From an uncultured Lachnospiraceae bacterium (GTDB lineage Bacteria; Bacillota; Clostridia; Lachnospirales; Lachnospiraceae), in contig CAMWFQ010000012.1 of NCBI GenBank assembly GCA_947173495.1, positions 62,001 to 126,000 on the forward strand: a DNA stretch of 64,000 nucleotides, read 5' to 3'. Below the pieces are notes generated by a model. It worked only from the letters and a program-made list of their open reading frames with translations, did not search any database and was not told the DNA's origin. How positions within the stretch are numbered: the stretch's first letter is position 1; the number at the start of each line of letters is the position of its first letter. A program made the position numbers and the translations under genes. This document shows positions 19,389 to 28,959 of the stretch, in pieces.

Positions 19389-20981
19389 CTATTGCAAACC
19401 GGCAACATATTCATCCAACTGACGTTGCAGCTCTTCTCTCACCTTCTCAATGCCTGCAGCCTCCATCATAGACTGGTACTCCTTCAGCCCTTCTTCAGAA
19501 TCCGTATAACCCAGCTCCAGAGGCCACCAGTACTGCTGATGCGTATTCAGACAGGCGGAATATTCTGTCTCCACAGCAGTCGTATCTACCACAAAGGAAC
19601 GGTATTTCTGAGCGCCCTGATCCTCTTTAATATAGGCATTCCATTCATCCTTCAGTTCCCCGTAGTGATCCGGAGTTCCGACAGAATTTTTCAGATATTC
19701 GCTGTTGCGGACTGCCCACATGGAAGAAGTGCTATAGTTATCGGTATCGATCATGGTAATCTCGTCTTTTTCATTCAATTCATAGGAAGTACCTTCAATA
19801 CCATAATAAAACAGGTCAAACACCTCTTCATCCGTTGTCAGAAGATCCCAAAGGGCCAGCGCCCTCTCCGGATTTTTCGATGTATTGGAAATAACCATTG
19901 CGTCCTGTGTAAAGGACAGATTGGAAATATCCGTTGCAAAGTTTGCATAATGAACATCCCACTCCGGATTATTGACCGCGGATGATACATAGTTATCCAC
20001 GTTGTGCATCAGCATCGGCGCGATTCCGTTGTTAAATTTTTTGGAATCCGTATCGGAAAGCGCAGACTTCGGGTAAAATCCCTTTTCATTCCATCGGTTC
20101 ATCATTTCCAGAAATTCAGGCGTTTTCTCATATTCATAATAAGTAATGATCTGAGGATTCTCCTCTGTCGGGTCAATCCAGAAAAAGTCATTCTGGGAAC
20201 CTTTTATGGGATACATACCATTGTAGTACATGAAGCAGTCGTCCACATCCGAACCCATGGAGTAAATGGAAAGTGGCTGCATCTCAGGGTAGTTCTCTTT
20301 GATGATGTCCAGATATTCTTCCACATCTTCAAAGTTCTCGATCTCTTTTGTGAACCCGTAAGGCTCCACCAGATCCTTTCTGTAGATCGGACCGTATGCA
20401 GAGTATGTTCTGTTCAGAGATGGAATACAGTATGTGACGCCCCCGATCTTTGCCTGCTTTTTCGCCGTTTCACTTGCAAGCGCATAGTTTTTGGGCGCAT
20501 ACATGGGCCAAAGCTCATCCAGTTCCATAAACGCTCCTTTCAGCGCCAGCGAGGAGTAATTCAGGAAGCTGGCCGTATAGGCAATGTCAAATTCTTCTCC
20601 CGACGAGAACAAAAGCGGATATTTATTGGGATAATCCGCAAAGCTGATAAAATTGACCTTCAAAGTACAGTTCAGTCTGTCCAGCAGGATTTCATTGAGC
20701 TGATCCCAGATCACCTGCTGCCCTGCCGGCTCTGTTCCCAGATAGTACATGACAATTTCCACCTGTTTGGAAAGGTCCAGCTCTGCTGCCGTAGTTGCCG
20801 CAGCTTCCTCAGTTTCCGCATTTTCCCCTTCGGCCCCGGGCTCACTTTCCTCTGATTCCGCTGTAGTCTCTTCTTTCTCCTCCTTCGGCTTCGCCTTCTG
20901 ATCTGCTGTATTTCCACAGCCTGTTAATGCGCTCATCACCATTGCCACTGCAAGAGCGATAGATAATAGTTTCTTTTTCAT
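19389..20981 (-). CDS. ABC transporter extracellular solute-binding lipoprotein (family 1)
   Basis: This 530-residue protein begins with a lipoprotein signal peptide ending in SALTGCGN (lipobox LTGC, Cys at residue 22). A low-complexity Glu/Ala-rich linker (about 30-65) follows before the ligand-binding lobes. The length is in the range of LplA/YtcQ-type binding proteins. With the two permeases upstream it makes a three-component importer; no ATPase gene is present nearby, so a shared MsmX-like ATPase is likely. Tyr/Trp-rich segments (QYWWPLELGYTD) are typical of oligosaccharide binders. Confidence 0.92.
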   Translation of the reverse strand: MKKKLLSIALAVAMVMSALTGCGNTADQKAKPKEEKEETTAESEESEPGAEGENAETEEAAATTAAELDLSKQVEIVMYYLGTEPAGQQVIWDQLNEILLDRLNCTLKVNFISFADYPNKYPLLFSSGEEFDIAYTASFLNYSSLALKGAFMELDELWPMYAPKNYALASETAKKQAKIGGVTYCIPSLNRTYSAYGPIYRKDLVEPYGFTKEIENFEDVEEYLDIIKENYPEMQPLSIYSMGSDVDDCFMYYNGMYPIKGSQNDFFWIDPTEENPQIITYYEYEKTPEFLEMMNRWNEKGFYPKSALSDTDSKKFNNGIAPMLMHNVDNYVSSAVNNPEWDVHYANFATDISNLSFTQDAMVISNTSKNPERALALWDLLTTDEEVFDLFYYGIEGTSYELNEKDEITMIDTDNYSTSSMWAVRNSEYLKNSVGTPDHYGELKDEWNAYIKEDQGAQKYRSFVVDTTAVETEYSACLNTHQQYWWPLELGYTDSEEGLKEYQSMMEAAGIEKVREELQRQLDEYVAGLQ

Positions 20982-21025
20982 TTTTCTTCCTCTCTTTCTT
21001 TAAAAATTTTATGGAAACCCGGTTA

Positions 21026-21952
21026 TCAGCCTTTTACGGATCCAACCGCGATACCCTTCACAAAATATTTCTGGACAAACGGATAGAGTAAAACAATGGG
21101 CCCTGTTGCCACCACCGCCATGGCAAGCTTTAACGTATTAGTAGGCAGGTTGTCCATCGGCACACCGGACTGTGCTGCAATCCTTGCCAGCGACTGAGCC
21201 TGATTCAGCAGGTCATAAAGCATGTACTGCAGAGGATACTTTTCCTCTGAGTTCAGGTACAGCATTGCGTTATACCAGTCATTCCAGTAATGCAGTGCCA
21301 TAAAAAGGCCAATTGTGGCAAGGCCTGATTTCAATAACGGCATAATAATTTTTATAAAGATTGTAAATTCCGGAGCGCCGTCGATCTTTGCCGATTCAAT
21401 CAGTGCGGAGGGAACCGCCGTAATAAAGCTTCTCATGATCAGCATATTAAATACGCTCAGCATACCGGGCAGAATCAGCGAAAGTATACTGTCCTTCAAA
21501 TGAAGATACTGAATATAGAAAATATAGGTACTCACCATACCGCCATTAAACAGTGTGGTAAAATAAAAGAAAAAGGACAGCACATTGCGGTATTTAAAAT
21601 CCTGTCTGCTCATGACATACGCTGCCATCGTCAGAATAAATAAACCTATACCTGTTCCCACTGCAGTGATAAATACAGATACGCCATAGGCCCGGATAAT
21701 CTTCTCCGGAAACCGGAATACTGTAGAATATGCCTCTAATGTAAATTCTCTTGGCAGGAGACTATAGCCATGCAAAAGTATCTCTTTCTCTGACGAAAAA
21801 GATCCTGATATCATGAAAATAAACGGAAGCAGGCAAATAAGCGCCGTAAGCCCGACAAACGAATAGCCCAATATATTAAAAGTAATCGCCGCCCTCCCTT
21901 TTCTGATACCTGTTCCTTTCATCCTTTCCTTTTTCATGCTTACCGTAGCCAT
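21026..21952 (-). CDS. Carbohydrate ABC permease, YtcP/LplC type
   Basis: This 308-residue membrane protein has six predicted helices, the first at about residues 28-50 (FNILGYSFVGLTALICLLPFIFMISG). The EAA loop ESAKIDGAPEFTIFIKIIMP near residue 195 contacts the ATPase. It pairs with the LplB-type permease 15 bp upstream to form the channel for the sugar bound by the downstream lipoprotein. The ending YFVKGIAVGSVKG is characteristic of YtcP/LplC proteins. Confidence 0.93.
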   Translation of the reverse strand: MATVSMKKERMKGTGIRKGRAAITFNILGYSFVGLTALICLLPFIFMISGSFSSEKEILLHGYSLLPREFTLEAYSTVFRFPEKIIRAYGVSVFITAVGTGIGLFILTMAAYVMSRQDFKYRNVLSFFFYFTTLFNGGMVSTYIFYIQYLHLKDSILSLILPGMLSVFNMLIMRSFITAVPSALIESAKIDGAPEFTIFIKIIMPLLKSGLATIGLFMALHYWNDWYNAMLYLNSEEKYPLQYMLYDLLNQAQSLARIAAQSGVPMDNLPTNTLKLAMAVVATGPIVLLYPFVQKYFVKGIAVGSVKG

Positions 21953-21967
21953 TCTATTTCCCCCTTT

Positions 21968-22894
21968 CTAAAACAGGGCATAATCTTTATCAATCTTTTT
22001 TACGATACCATTCACTGTCATTATGATGATGAAACATAAAACCGACTGATAAAAAGTTGCTGCTGCCGTCATCCCCAGATTGGCGCTGGTGGTGAGCGAC
22101 CGGAACACATAGGTATCGATCACATCCGTGGCATCAAACAGCTGACCATTATTTCCTACGATCTGGTAAAACATCTCAAAATCGCCACGTAAAATACGCC
22201 CCACATTTAAAAGAAGCATGGTAATAACCGTCGCCCGTATCCCCGGGAGTGTGATATAACGGATTCTCTGAAAAATATTGGCTCCGTCAATTTCCGCTGC
22301 CTCGTAGCACTCTGCGTCCACTCCTGTAACAGCCGCTATGTAAACAACGGAATTATAGCCGCACCACTTCCATGAATTGAAGATACAGATAATAATCGGC
22401 CAGACCCATGGAATGGAATATACATTGATCTTTTCTCCTCCCAGCCCTGTAATGATCGTATTGAGCAGTCCTGTTTCATAGTTAAATATGTTATAGACAA
22501 ACGTCCCAACAATAACCCACGAGATAAAATAAGGGAAAAAAATAACCGATTGCGTAATCTTTTTGTACGGGATCACTTTGATCTCCGAAATAATCACTGC
22601 AATGATAATTGCCAGTCCCTGAGATGTGACCAGATTTATCAGGTTATAAAAAATTGTATTCTGGGTTATTTTCCACCCTACACCGGAAGAAAACAAAAAC
22701 CTGAAATTCGCCAGCCCGTTCCAGTCACTTCCAAATACTCCCTTATTATAGCGATATTCCTTAAAGGCAAGCACCAGACCCGACATGGGAAGATAAGAAA
22801 AGACCAGAACGATCAAAACTGCCGGAAGAGCCATCAAAAACAATGCTTTATTTTTTTTCAGTTCTTTTCGGAAATTCTGAAAATGTACTCTCAT
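21968..22894 (-). CDS. Carbohydrate ABC permease, LplB type
   Basis: This 308-residue membrane protein begins with a positively charged N-terminus and a first helix at about residues 16-38 (ALFLMALPAVLIVLVFSYLPM), followed by five more. The EAA motif EAAEIDGANIFQRIRYITLP is near residue 190. LplB-type permeases are the first transmembrane partner of YtcP/LplC proteins. The order LplB, LplC, binding lipoprotein is the usual gene order for this importer class. Confidence 0.93.
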   Translation of the reverse strand: MRVHFQNFRKELKKNKALFLMALPAVLIVLVFSYLPMSGLVLAFKEYRYNKGVFGSDWNGLANFRFLFSSGVGWKITQNTIFYNLINLVTSQGLAIIIAVIISEIKVIPYKKITQSVIFFPYFISWVIVGTFVYNIFNYETGLLNTIITGLGGEKINVYSIPWVWPIIICIFNSWKWCGYNSVVYIAAVTGVDAECYEAAEIDGANIFQRIRYITLPGIRATVITMLLLNVGRILRGDFEMFYQIVGNNGQLFDATDVIDTYVFRSLTTSANLGMTAAATFYQSVLCFIIIMTVNGIVKKIDKDYALF

Positions 22895-22919
22895 TTCATC
22901 CTCCTTATGTATACCTGTG

Positions 22920-23888
22920 TTATACTGATTTTGCTGCTTCTATCACCCATTTGATTCTTTTCGGATCAATATCATTGGGAAGGCTGCAGTCAGGCCCGAG
23001 AATAAATCCCTTTTTGCCTCCCAATGCGATCAGTCTTTTTACCTCCTCTTTGACCTCTTCTTCTGTTCCGGTATACAGGATTCCGCAGGTGCGATTATCA
23101 AATCCTCCCCAGGCAGGCCTCCCGTGGAAAAACTCACGAATTTCGTTTACATCTTTTCCGTCCACATAAGAAGCCCAGCTTACGGCAGCAGAAGGATAAT
23201 CCTGCCAGCTTTCCAGATGATTACGGGTTCCCGCTTCATCCGCGTCCCAACCGCAGCAGTGCAAAACACTGCAGTCGCTGACAGAATTTATGAAATCAAG
23301 CACTCTCCGGTCTGAAGGTTCTACCCATTTTCTGTATTCCTCCAACGAAAAACGGGTCAGTTCCGCATTCTGTACACTGTAAAAAATTCCATCTACTCCG
23401 GCTTCATGGATCAGTGCATCAATCAGTCTGTTCTCATCCTCTGCAATCATGTCGCAGGCACGCATTACCGCCATGGGATCCTTCTTTATACATTCCATCA
23501 TCTTATCCCATCCCACCTGCAGCCGGAATATAGATAATGGGCAAAACAGTGTGTATATGGTGATACACTCTCCGTTCAGTCTCTTTACGATTTCCTTTGC
23601 CCTTTCTACCTGTTCCCGGATAAATGGTCCTTCGGGATCGATATGCTCTATCTCATACAGCGCTGAAGGATCCTGCAGATCATCCAGAGCCTTTGCCGGC
23701 CACCCAAAATACCCATCACTTGAAATTTTCAGGAAATCCACATCTGTATCGCGGTAAAATTTCAGATGTGCTTCTACGATATCTTCTCCCCTCTCCAGTT
23801 CCGGACTGTAATGACGCCAGAAGCATCCCGGGACATGATCGACTTCCTGATTGTGCAGTGCTGCTAAAACTCTTTCTCTCTTATTCAT
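22920..23888 (-). CDS. Uroporphyrinogen decarboxylase/cobalamin-methyltransferase-like protein
   Basis: This 322-residue protein starts at ATG 23888 (MNKRERVLAALHNQEVDHVP) behind GAGAGGTAATT. That N-terminus is standard for the UroD/MtaA/CmuA superfamily (KRERVLAAL..EPDRVP). Candidate zinc ligands are seen as LHCCGWD near residue 228 and GPDCSLP near 300. This matches the methyl-transfer rather than the decarboxylase branch, because the enzyme is not beside heme genes. Members of this branch recur in clostridial sugar operons without known function. It lies between the M20 peptidase and the permease genes. Confidence 0.82.
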   Translation of the reverse strand: MNKRERVLAALHNQEVDHVPGCFWRHYSPELERGEDIVEAHLKFYRDTDVDFLKISSDGYFGWPAKALDDLQDPSALYEIEHIDPEGPFIREQVERAKEIVKRLNGECITIYTLFCPLSIFRLQVGWDKMMECIKKDPMAVMRACDMIAEDENRLIDALIHEAGVDGIFYSVQNAELTRFSLEEYRKWVEPSDRRVLDFINSVSDCSVLHCCGWDADEAGTRNHLESWQDYPSAAVSWASYVDGKDVNEIREFFHGRPAWGGFDNRTCGILYTGTEEEVKEEVKRLIALGGKKGFILGPDCSLPNDIDPKRIKWVIEAAKSV

Positions 23889-23919
23889 AATTACCTCTCT
23901 ACTTTCTCTATATATTCTT

Positions 23920-25296
23920 TTAATTCTCCGGAACTTTTCCATGAAATGTTTCTCCGGGAAGTCCTGTTTCGATCAGCTTTAGTACCGTATACATATAAAT
24001 TTTCCACGCCTGGAACAGGGTATCTATACATTGAGACTCATCCGGCTGATGACATTCCCCATGTCCCTGGGGAAGATTCAAAACAGTCAGATCCTTGGGA
24101 AGCCCCGGCCCAAATCCAACGGCATTGGGAATTTTTCTTGCATAAGTTCCCCCGGACATTACATAGGGTTCCTGTCTCTGTCCCATAACCTCTGCAAACG
24201 TCTGTGTAAGATACTGCGCCCATTCCCCGTTGGGGTCTTCATAATTCGGTTTACTGTCTTCCACACATTCCACCACCAGCCCGTATTCTGCCGCTTTTTC
24301 TTCCAAATCCCGGAGGATATCCTCGCTCTCTGACGTAATAGGATAACGGATATTCATGGTCACCTTCATGCAGCAATTCTCAAGTGCCAGCAGCGTAGGT
24401 GCGCATGTCATAGGGCCGCTTGGTTCATCGCTTCGCGCAATTCCAAGTCGTCTTCCATATCCATCTTCCCCCGCTATCGCCAGAAAACAAAAGGCCTTTT
24501 TGTCTCTCTCAGAAAGTTCCGACTGCTCTGTTACGGTTTTTCCCAGCTTTCCAAATGCATTTATCAGGCCTTCCGGATATGCTGAGTGTCCGCCAATCCC
24601 CTGCTCTTTGTAAACTTTTCCTCCAATCACAGCCATCCCTTCTGAGGGAATTGCATTTGCAGCTTGTCCTCCGGAAAGAGCTGTAATAGAGGATGAGAGC
24701 GGAAGAGACTTAAGAACCGCCTTCAAAAATCCTTTTTCTCCATAGCATACAGGAAACGCACAGTCCGGAACAAATGAATAATCCGGCGCCTTTTCCCGTT
24801 TCAGATATTCCACCACATCTTTCATCCCTGTCTCCTCCTGACATCCGTAAATCAGACGGATCTCAAAACCAGGCTCTATTCCATGTTCTTTCAGATATCG
24901 CAATATATAAAGAGATCCTATATCCGGTCCCTTGTTATCCTGAGTGCCTCTGCCTATCAGATAATTCTTTACCCTTCTACATACAAAAGGCTCGTAAGTC
25001 CATCCCTCTCCCAGGGGAACCACGTCCAGATGTCCCCAGATGCCGAGCTGTCTGCTGCCCGTTCCATAGCTTATACTCATACAATGCCAGTCATGGTTTT
25101 TCCAGGAAAATCCGTATTTTTCCGCCAGTCTTCCCATCTGGCAAATCGCTTCCTTTAATGCTGTTCCATATGGATATCCGCCTTCTCCCTCCGATACCAC
25201 CGTCGGAATCGCCACAAGGCTGGAAATATCTTCAAACATCTCATCTTTATGCGCCTCAAGCCATGCCTCAAGATTTTTTACAATATCCTGCTCCAT
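23920..25296 (-). CDS. M20 family metallopeptidase (Sapep/PepV-like dipeptidase)
   Basis: This 458-residue protein has the zinc-site motifs of M20 enzymes: GIWGHLDVVPLGEGW (about 84-98), GRGTQDNKGPDIGSLYILR (Asp bridging ligand, about 115), CQEETGMKDV (catalytic Glu pair, near 151) and a C-terminal GHGECHQPDE (His ligand). A lid domain lies between. Such enzymes hydrolyse dipeptides or N-acyl amino acids in the cytoplasm. It is the first gene of the sugar-import operon, an odd partner; it may deacylate an amino-acyl or N-acyl substituent. It starts at ATG 25296 behind GGAGGAGC. Confidence 0.9.
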   Translation of the reverse strand: MEQDIVKNLEAWLEAHKDEMFEDISSLVAIPTVVSEGEGGYPYGTALKEAICQMGRLAEKYGFSWKNHDWHCMSISYGTGSRQLGIWGHLDVVPLGEGWTYEPFVCRRVKNYLIGRGTQDNKGPDIGSLYILRYLKEHGIEPGFEIRLIYGCQEETGMKDVVEYLKREKAPDYSFVPDCAFPVCYGEKGFLKAVLKSLPLSSSITALSGGQAANAIPSEGMAVIGGKVYKEQGIGGHSAYPEGLINAFGKLGKTVTEQSELSERDKKAFCFLAIAGEDGYGRRLGIARSDEPSGPMTCAPTLLALENCCMKVTMNIRYPITSESEDILRDLEEKAAEYGLVVECVEDSKPNYEDPNGEWAQYLTQTFAEVMGQRQEPYVMSGGTYARKIPNAVGFGPGLPKDLTVLNLPQGHGECHQPDESQCIDTLFQAWKIYMYTVLKLIETGLPGETFHGKVPEN

Positions 25297-25439
25297 TTTC
25301 GCTGCTCCTCCAAGAACTATTCCACAATTTATCTCTCTCCTGCAGCCTTATTGTATATCCGTTTTTTCTGTGCGTAACTGGACAAAAATTAGATTAGCAG
25401 GATAAATCTATGTTCTTTCCGCATAGCTGCCTTTTATCA

Positions 25440-25468
25440 TTGTCAATAAAATTTCGCTATATTATAAT
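25440..25468 (+). promoter_or_regulatory. Sigma-A-type promoter for the two-component regulator genes
   Basis: TTGTCA (25440-25445) and TATAAT (25463-25468) are separated by exactly 17 bp, with the regulator start 48 bp downstream. The divergent minus-strand operon starts at 25296, so control sites for the AraC-type regulator are expected in the 220-bp gap. Confidence 0.8.
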
Positions 25469-25515
25469 TTTAGAGAAAACTGCGATCTGGCGCAGAAGAA
25501 CAGGAGAGTATATTC

Positions 25516-27066
25516 ATGATTAAACTGCTGATAGTTGACGACGAAGCCAAAACCAGAAATGGACTGCTGAACCATATCGACTGGACCGGTATTGGCATTG
25601 ACATGATCCAGTCCGCTGCAAGCGGTGCAGAGGCTGTCTCTCTCTGCCAGGATTTCCTTCCCGATATTGTTCTTTCCGATATTCGAATGAGAGGGATGAG
25701 CGGCATTGAACTCTGTGAAGAAATCAAAAGGCAGAACCCCAGCTGTAAAATTATATTTATCAGCGGTTATTCTGATAAAGAATATTTAAAGGCTGCTATT
25801 CACCTTAATGCGGTAGATTATGTTGAAAAGCCTGTCAGGCCATCCGCTTTAAAGGAAACTGTCAGAAAAACGGTGGCTGCCATACGTGAAGAACAGATCA
25901 CCCTTAATCTGGATCACGAAAAATATATTTCCCAGCTCAGGCATAACGTGCTGCTGGCCCTGATCTGTCCTTCCACCGCCACAGCATCTGTTTCAGAAAA
26001 TGAAATAAACGCAGTATTAAGGCCGCCTTTCTCCCTGTACCGCGTCTGCATTCTGCATACCTATACACCTGTTTTAAATCTCCGGCGCTTTATGGACTCC
26101 TTTCCCTACCTGGAAGAAAAGCAAATCCGAAATAATAAGCTGTGTATTTATTTCTGTTTCAAGGATAACCGCAATATTATTCTGCTGCTTTCCGGAGAAC
26201 GAAACGATCTGGATATTCAGAGTGCCTATCTCTCCACGCTTGCATCTGCTGTCTGCCGCTATAACAGGGATGATCAGCGCCTTTTCCTTGCAATTGGGAG
26301 CCTCGCCGGAGCCCGGCAGGAAATTTCTGCTTCCTACGCAAATGCTCTCTTCGCCATGCAGTCAGTTATCTATCGGGGCTATCAGTCATACGCCGATTGC
26401 AGTGAATGCTTTCCGCAGACGATAATTCCTTTTGATTCTGCATTATTTGGGGAATTTCAATCCGCCCTTCATCAGCATGATCTTTCCGGAATGGAGCGGG
26501 TCTTGAATAAAACATCCGATTATCTGTACCACACATACCCTATGAACATAGGCTTCGTTCAGCATATTTACTATTCCTTTTATCAGGAAATCCTGTATGA
26601 ATTCGGACAGATTAGTCCTCTCTCCGAATATACTGGGCCTGCTAACGAGATTGGATCACTGGACACCTTACAGGAACTGAATGATTATCTGACATCTCAG
26701 CTTGCCGATGTTTTTCGTAATGCCGAGCAGAAACGGATTTCCCATGCTTCTCTTCAGGCTGTCATTTCCCGTATTCAGAACAGTTATGCAGATCCTGCCC
26801 TGTCCGTCCGCAATCTGGCGGCAAATGTCTATCTGACTCCGACGTATCTCTCTACACTGTTTAAGCAGCAGCTGGGGATCACTATCAGTGAATACCTTAC
26901 GGATGTCCGCATCAGACACGCAAAATCTCTCATTCGCAGTACGCAATATCCGCTGTCACAGGTCGCACGTCTGGTGGGTTATGAGGATGCTAACTATTTT
27001 ACACGAATTTTTAAAAAGACTACCGGAATCACACCTACTGAATACAGAGAGGGCGGCAATGTTTAA
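25516..27066 (+). CDS. Response regulator, YesN-like (CheY receiver plus AraC-type HTH)
   Basis: This 516-residue protein has an N-terminal receiver domain (VDDE at 7-10, phospho-acceptor Asp55 in LSDIRM, Lys near 105 in VEKPVRP). A long central region of about 270 residues and two C-terminal AraC helix-turn-helix motifs follow (NLAANVYLTPTYLSTLFKQQ and VARLVGYEDANYFTRIFKK). YesN-type regulators activate adjacent sugar ABC operons, and the divergent operon here fits. It overlaps the downstream kinase gene by 8 bases, and the kinase is its evident partner. Confidence 0.95.
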   Translation: MIKLLIVDDEAKTRNGLLNHIDWTGIGIDMIQSAASGAEAVSLCQDFLPDIVLSDIRMRGMSGIELCEEIKRQNPSCKIIFISGYSDKEYLKAAIHLNAVDYVEKPVRPSALKETVRKTVAAIREEQITLNLDHEKYISQLRHNVLLALICPSTATASVSENEINAVLRPPFSLYRVCILHTYTPVLNLRRFMDSFPYLEEKQIRNNKLCIYFCFKDNRNIILLLSGERNDLDIQSAYLSTLASAVCRYNRDDQRLFLAIGSLAGARQEISASYANALFAMQSVIYRGYQSYADCSECFPQTIIPFDSALFGEFQSALHQHDLSGMERVLNKTSDYLYHTYPMNIGFVQHIYYSFYQEILYEFGQISPLSEYTGPANEIGSLDTLQELNDYLTSQLADVFRNAEQKRISHASLQAVISRIQNSYADPALSVRNLAANVYLTPTYLSTLFKQQLGITISEYLTDVRIRHAKSLIRSTQYPLSQVARLVGYEDANYFTRIFKKTTGITPTEYREGGNV

Positions 27067-28915
27067 AACGGGGAAGACATACAGAAAAAAATTTTTCAAA
27101 AAATTATATCAGGAATGGGATAAACTGAATATGCGCGTTAAAATGCTTCTGTCATTTTCAATTTCAGTCATTGTCATACTGATTTCAGTCATGCTTACCC
27201 TGTATTATATTTTGATGCATCATTCCACAGAGCAGGTCCTTTATTCAGCCAATCAATCTTACAATCAGGCCTGCTCCTTTTTAGAACAATACTATAATAC
27301 CCTTTTATATGCGTCTGAACTGATTTACTATAATGGTGATCTGCAGAGGATTCTCTCTTCCGATGAGTTCTTTCATGAAACTAACCTGGGAAAGAGGTAT
27401 CGGGAATTCCTGATCCTGGATCAGGTCATGTCCTCTGTGGAAAGAAATGAGCTTATCTGCCAGAGCCTGATCTATATTCCTGACAACATCATCTACAGTG
27501 ATAATATGACGCATTTTGCTCCTCTTTCATCTCTGGAAGTCCGGGAAGATTTTTCGCTTTTTTATTCACCGGAAAACACCTATAAAGCCTGCTTCATGCC
27601 TCCCAGAGATGTTGTTCTTCCAAACAATCCTGTCCCTGTCAGCCAGGTATCCATTCTCCGCCGTATTAATTCTACCGATGGAAATATAACAGAGCTGGCG
27701 GTGGCGGAGATCAGCATGCAGACTCAGTTTATTCTGGATCTGATCAGCAATGCAAATATTACCAGAAACGGAGTTGCTTATCTGGTCAACCAGCAAGGAC
27801 AGACTATTGGTCTCCCTGAGGGTATTACGGATTATCCCGGATATACCTCCTCCTCTGACTGGAACATTACCATTTTCCAGAACGAAGAATGCTATATGAA
27901 AAGCCGGGAGCTCTTTCATTCGCAATGGATGTTTGTTGCCATTATCCCTATCAACGAAATCAATTCCCAGGCCAGACAGACCCGGAACATTTTCCTTGTC
28001 AGCACCCTGCTTGCTATCTTTATTCTTTTTTGGACTGCAAAAATACTTTCCGATTTTTACACACGAAGAATCAGCTATCTGAATGAGCTGATGCACAGCG
28101 TACAGGCCGGAGAACTGAAAGTTCCCGATGAAAATCTGGGACAGGATGAAATTGGTGAACTCTATCAGAGCTTTCATTTCATGGCGGATAAATTATCCGA
28201 ACAGATGAAAAAGCAATATTGGTATGGACAAATGGCAAAAAATGCAGAACTGCGGGCGCTTCAGTCACAGATCAATCCTCATTTTCTGTACAATACTCTG
28301 GATCTGATCAATTGGGAAGCACTTGATCACGACGCACCTGAAATCGCTGATCTGGTTCAGAGTCTTGCCCTGTTTTACCGGCTGACCTTAAATAAGGGGA
28401 AAGAGATTACAACTCTTCAAGAGGAACTACGGCATGTTTTCACTTATGTTAAAATTGAAAACTGCCATTTTGAAAATGCGATCCATCTTAGCATAGATGT
28501 ACCGGAAGAGTTATTACAGTTTTCCTGTCTGCATATTATTATTCAGCCTTTTGTAGAAAATTCTATTATGCATGGAATGGGTCTCTCCTGTACACGTTCA
28601 GAATGCAACATCCTAATACGAGGTTCTCTGATCGACAATACACTCGTTCTGTCTGTTCAGGATGACGGCGTCGGAATGACCGATGAGCAGATTGCTGCTC
28701 TGCTTACGCCTGCCGACATTCACCAGGAGGCACATGGTTACGGTATTCAAAATATTCAGGAACGAATTCGCCTGATTTATGGAAAATCTTATGGGCTTTC
28801 TTTTTCAAAAACTCCAGGAGGCGGAACCACTGTCAAAATTCATATTCCCGCATGGACAATGGAAGAGGCTCGAAAAAAATTGAAAACAGATGATGACTTT
28901 AGTCTCTCTGACTGA
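27059..28915 (+). CDS. Sensor histidine kinase, YesM-like
   Basis: This 618-residue protein starts at ATG 27059 (MFKTGKTYRKKF), inside the end of the regulator gene, with GAGGGCGG as ribosome site. It has a transmembrane helix at about 26-48, an extracytoplasmic sensor region to about 310, a second helix near 315-335 and a HAMP region. The phospho-acceptor motif QSQINPHFLYNTLD is near residue 400 (His_kinase family), and the HATPase has DDGVGM and GYGIQNIQERI. It likely senses the carbohydrate or its binding protein outside the cell and phosphorylates the regulator at Asp55. Confidence 0.95.
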   Translation: MFKTGKTYRKKFFKKLYQEWDKLNMRVKMLLSFSISVIVILISVMLTLYYILMHHSTEQVLYSANQSYNQACSFLEQYYNTLLYASELIYYNGDLQRILSSDEFFHETNLGKRYREFLILDQVMSSVERNELICQSLIYIPDNIIYSDNMTHFAPLSSLEVREDFSLFYSPENTYKACFMPPRDVVLPNNPVPVSQVSILRRINSTDGNITELAVAEISMQTQFILDLISNANITRNGVAYLVNQQGQTIGLPEGITDYPGYTSSSDWNITIFQNEECYMKSRELFHSQWMFVAIIPINEINSQARQTRNIFLVSTLLAIFILFWTAKILSDFYTRRISYLNELMHSVQAGELKVPDENLGQDEIGELYQSFHFMADKLSEQMKKQYWYGQMAKNAELRALQSQINPHFLYNTLDLINWEALDHDAPEIADLVQSLALFYRLTLNKGKEITTLQEELRHVFTYVKIENCHFENAIHLSIDVPEELLQFSCLHIIIQPFVENSIMHGMGLSCTRSECNILIRGSLIDNTLVLSVQDDGVGMTDEQIAALLTPADIHQEAHGYGIQNIQERIRLIYGKSYGLSFSKTPGGGTTVKIHIPAWTMEEARKKLKTDDDFSLSD

Positions 28916-28951
28916 ATCGAGCAGGGGAATGTGCTTTTCTCCTGCTCGATT
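28915..28951. terminator. Terminator between the kinase gene and convergent fumarase gene
   Basis: AATCGAGCAGG and CCTGCTCGATT form an 11-bp stem immediately after the kinase stop, followed on the plus strand by a T-rich tract. The gap between the convergent genes is only 44 bp, so it may serve both directions. Confidence 0.75.
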
Positions 28952-28959
28952 ACTTCGTT

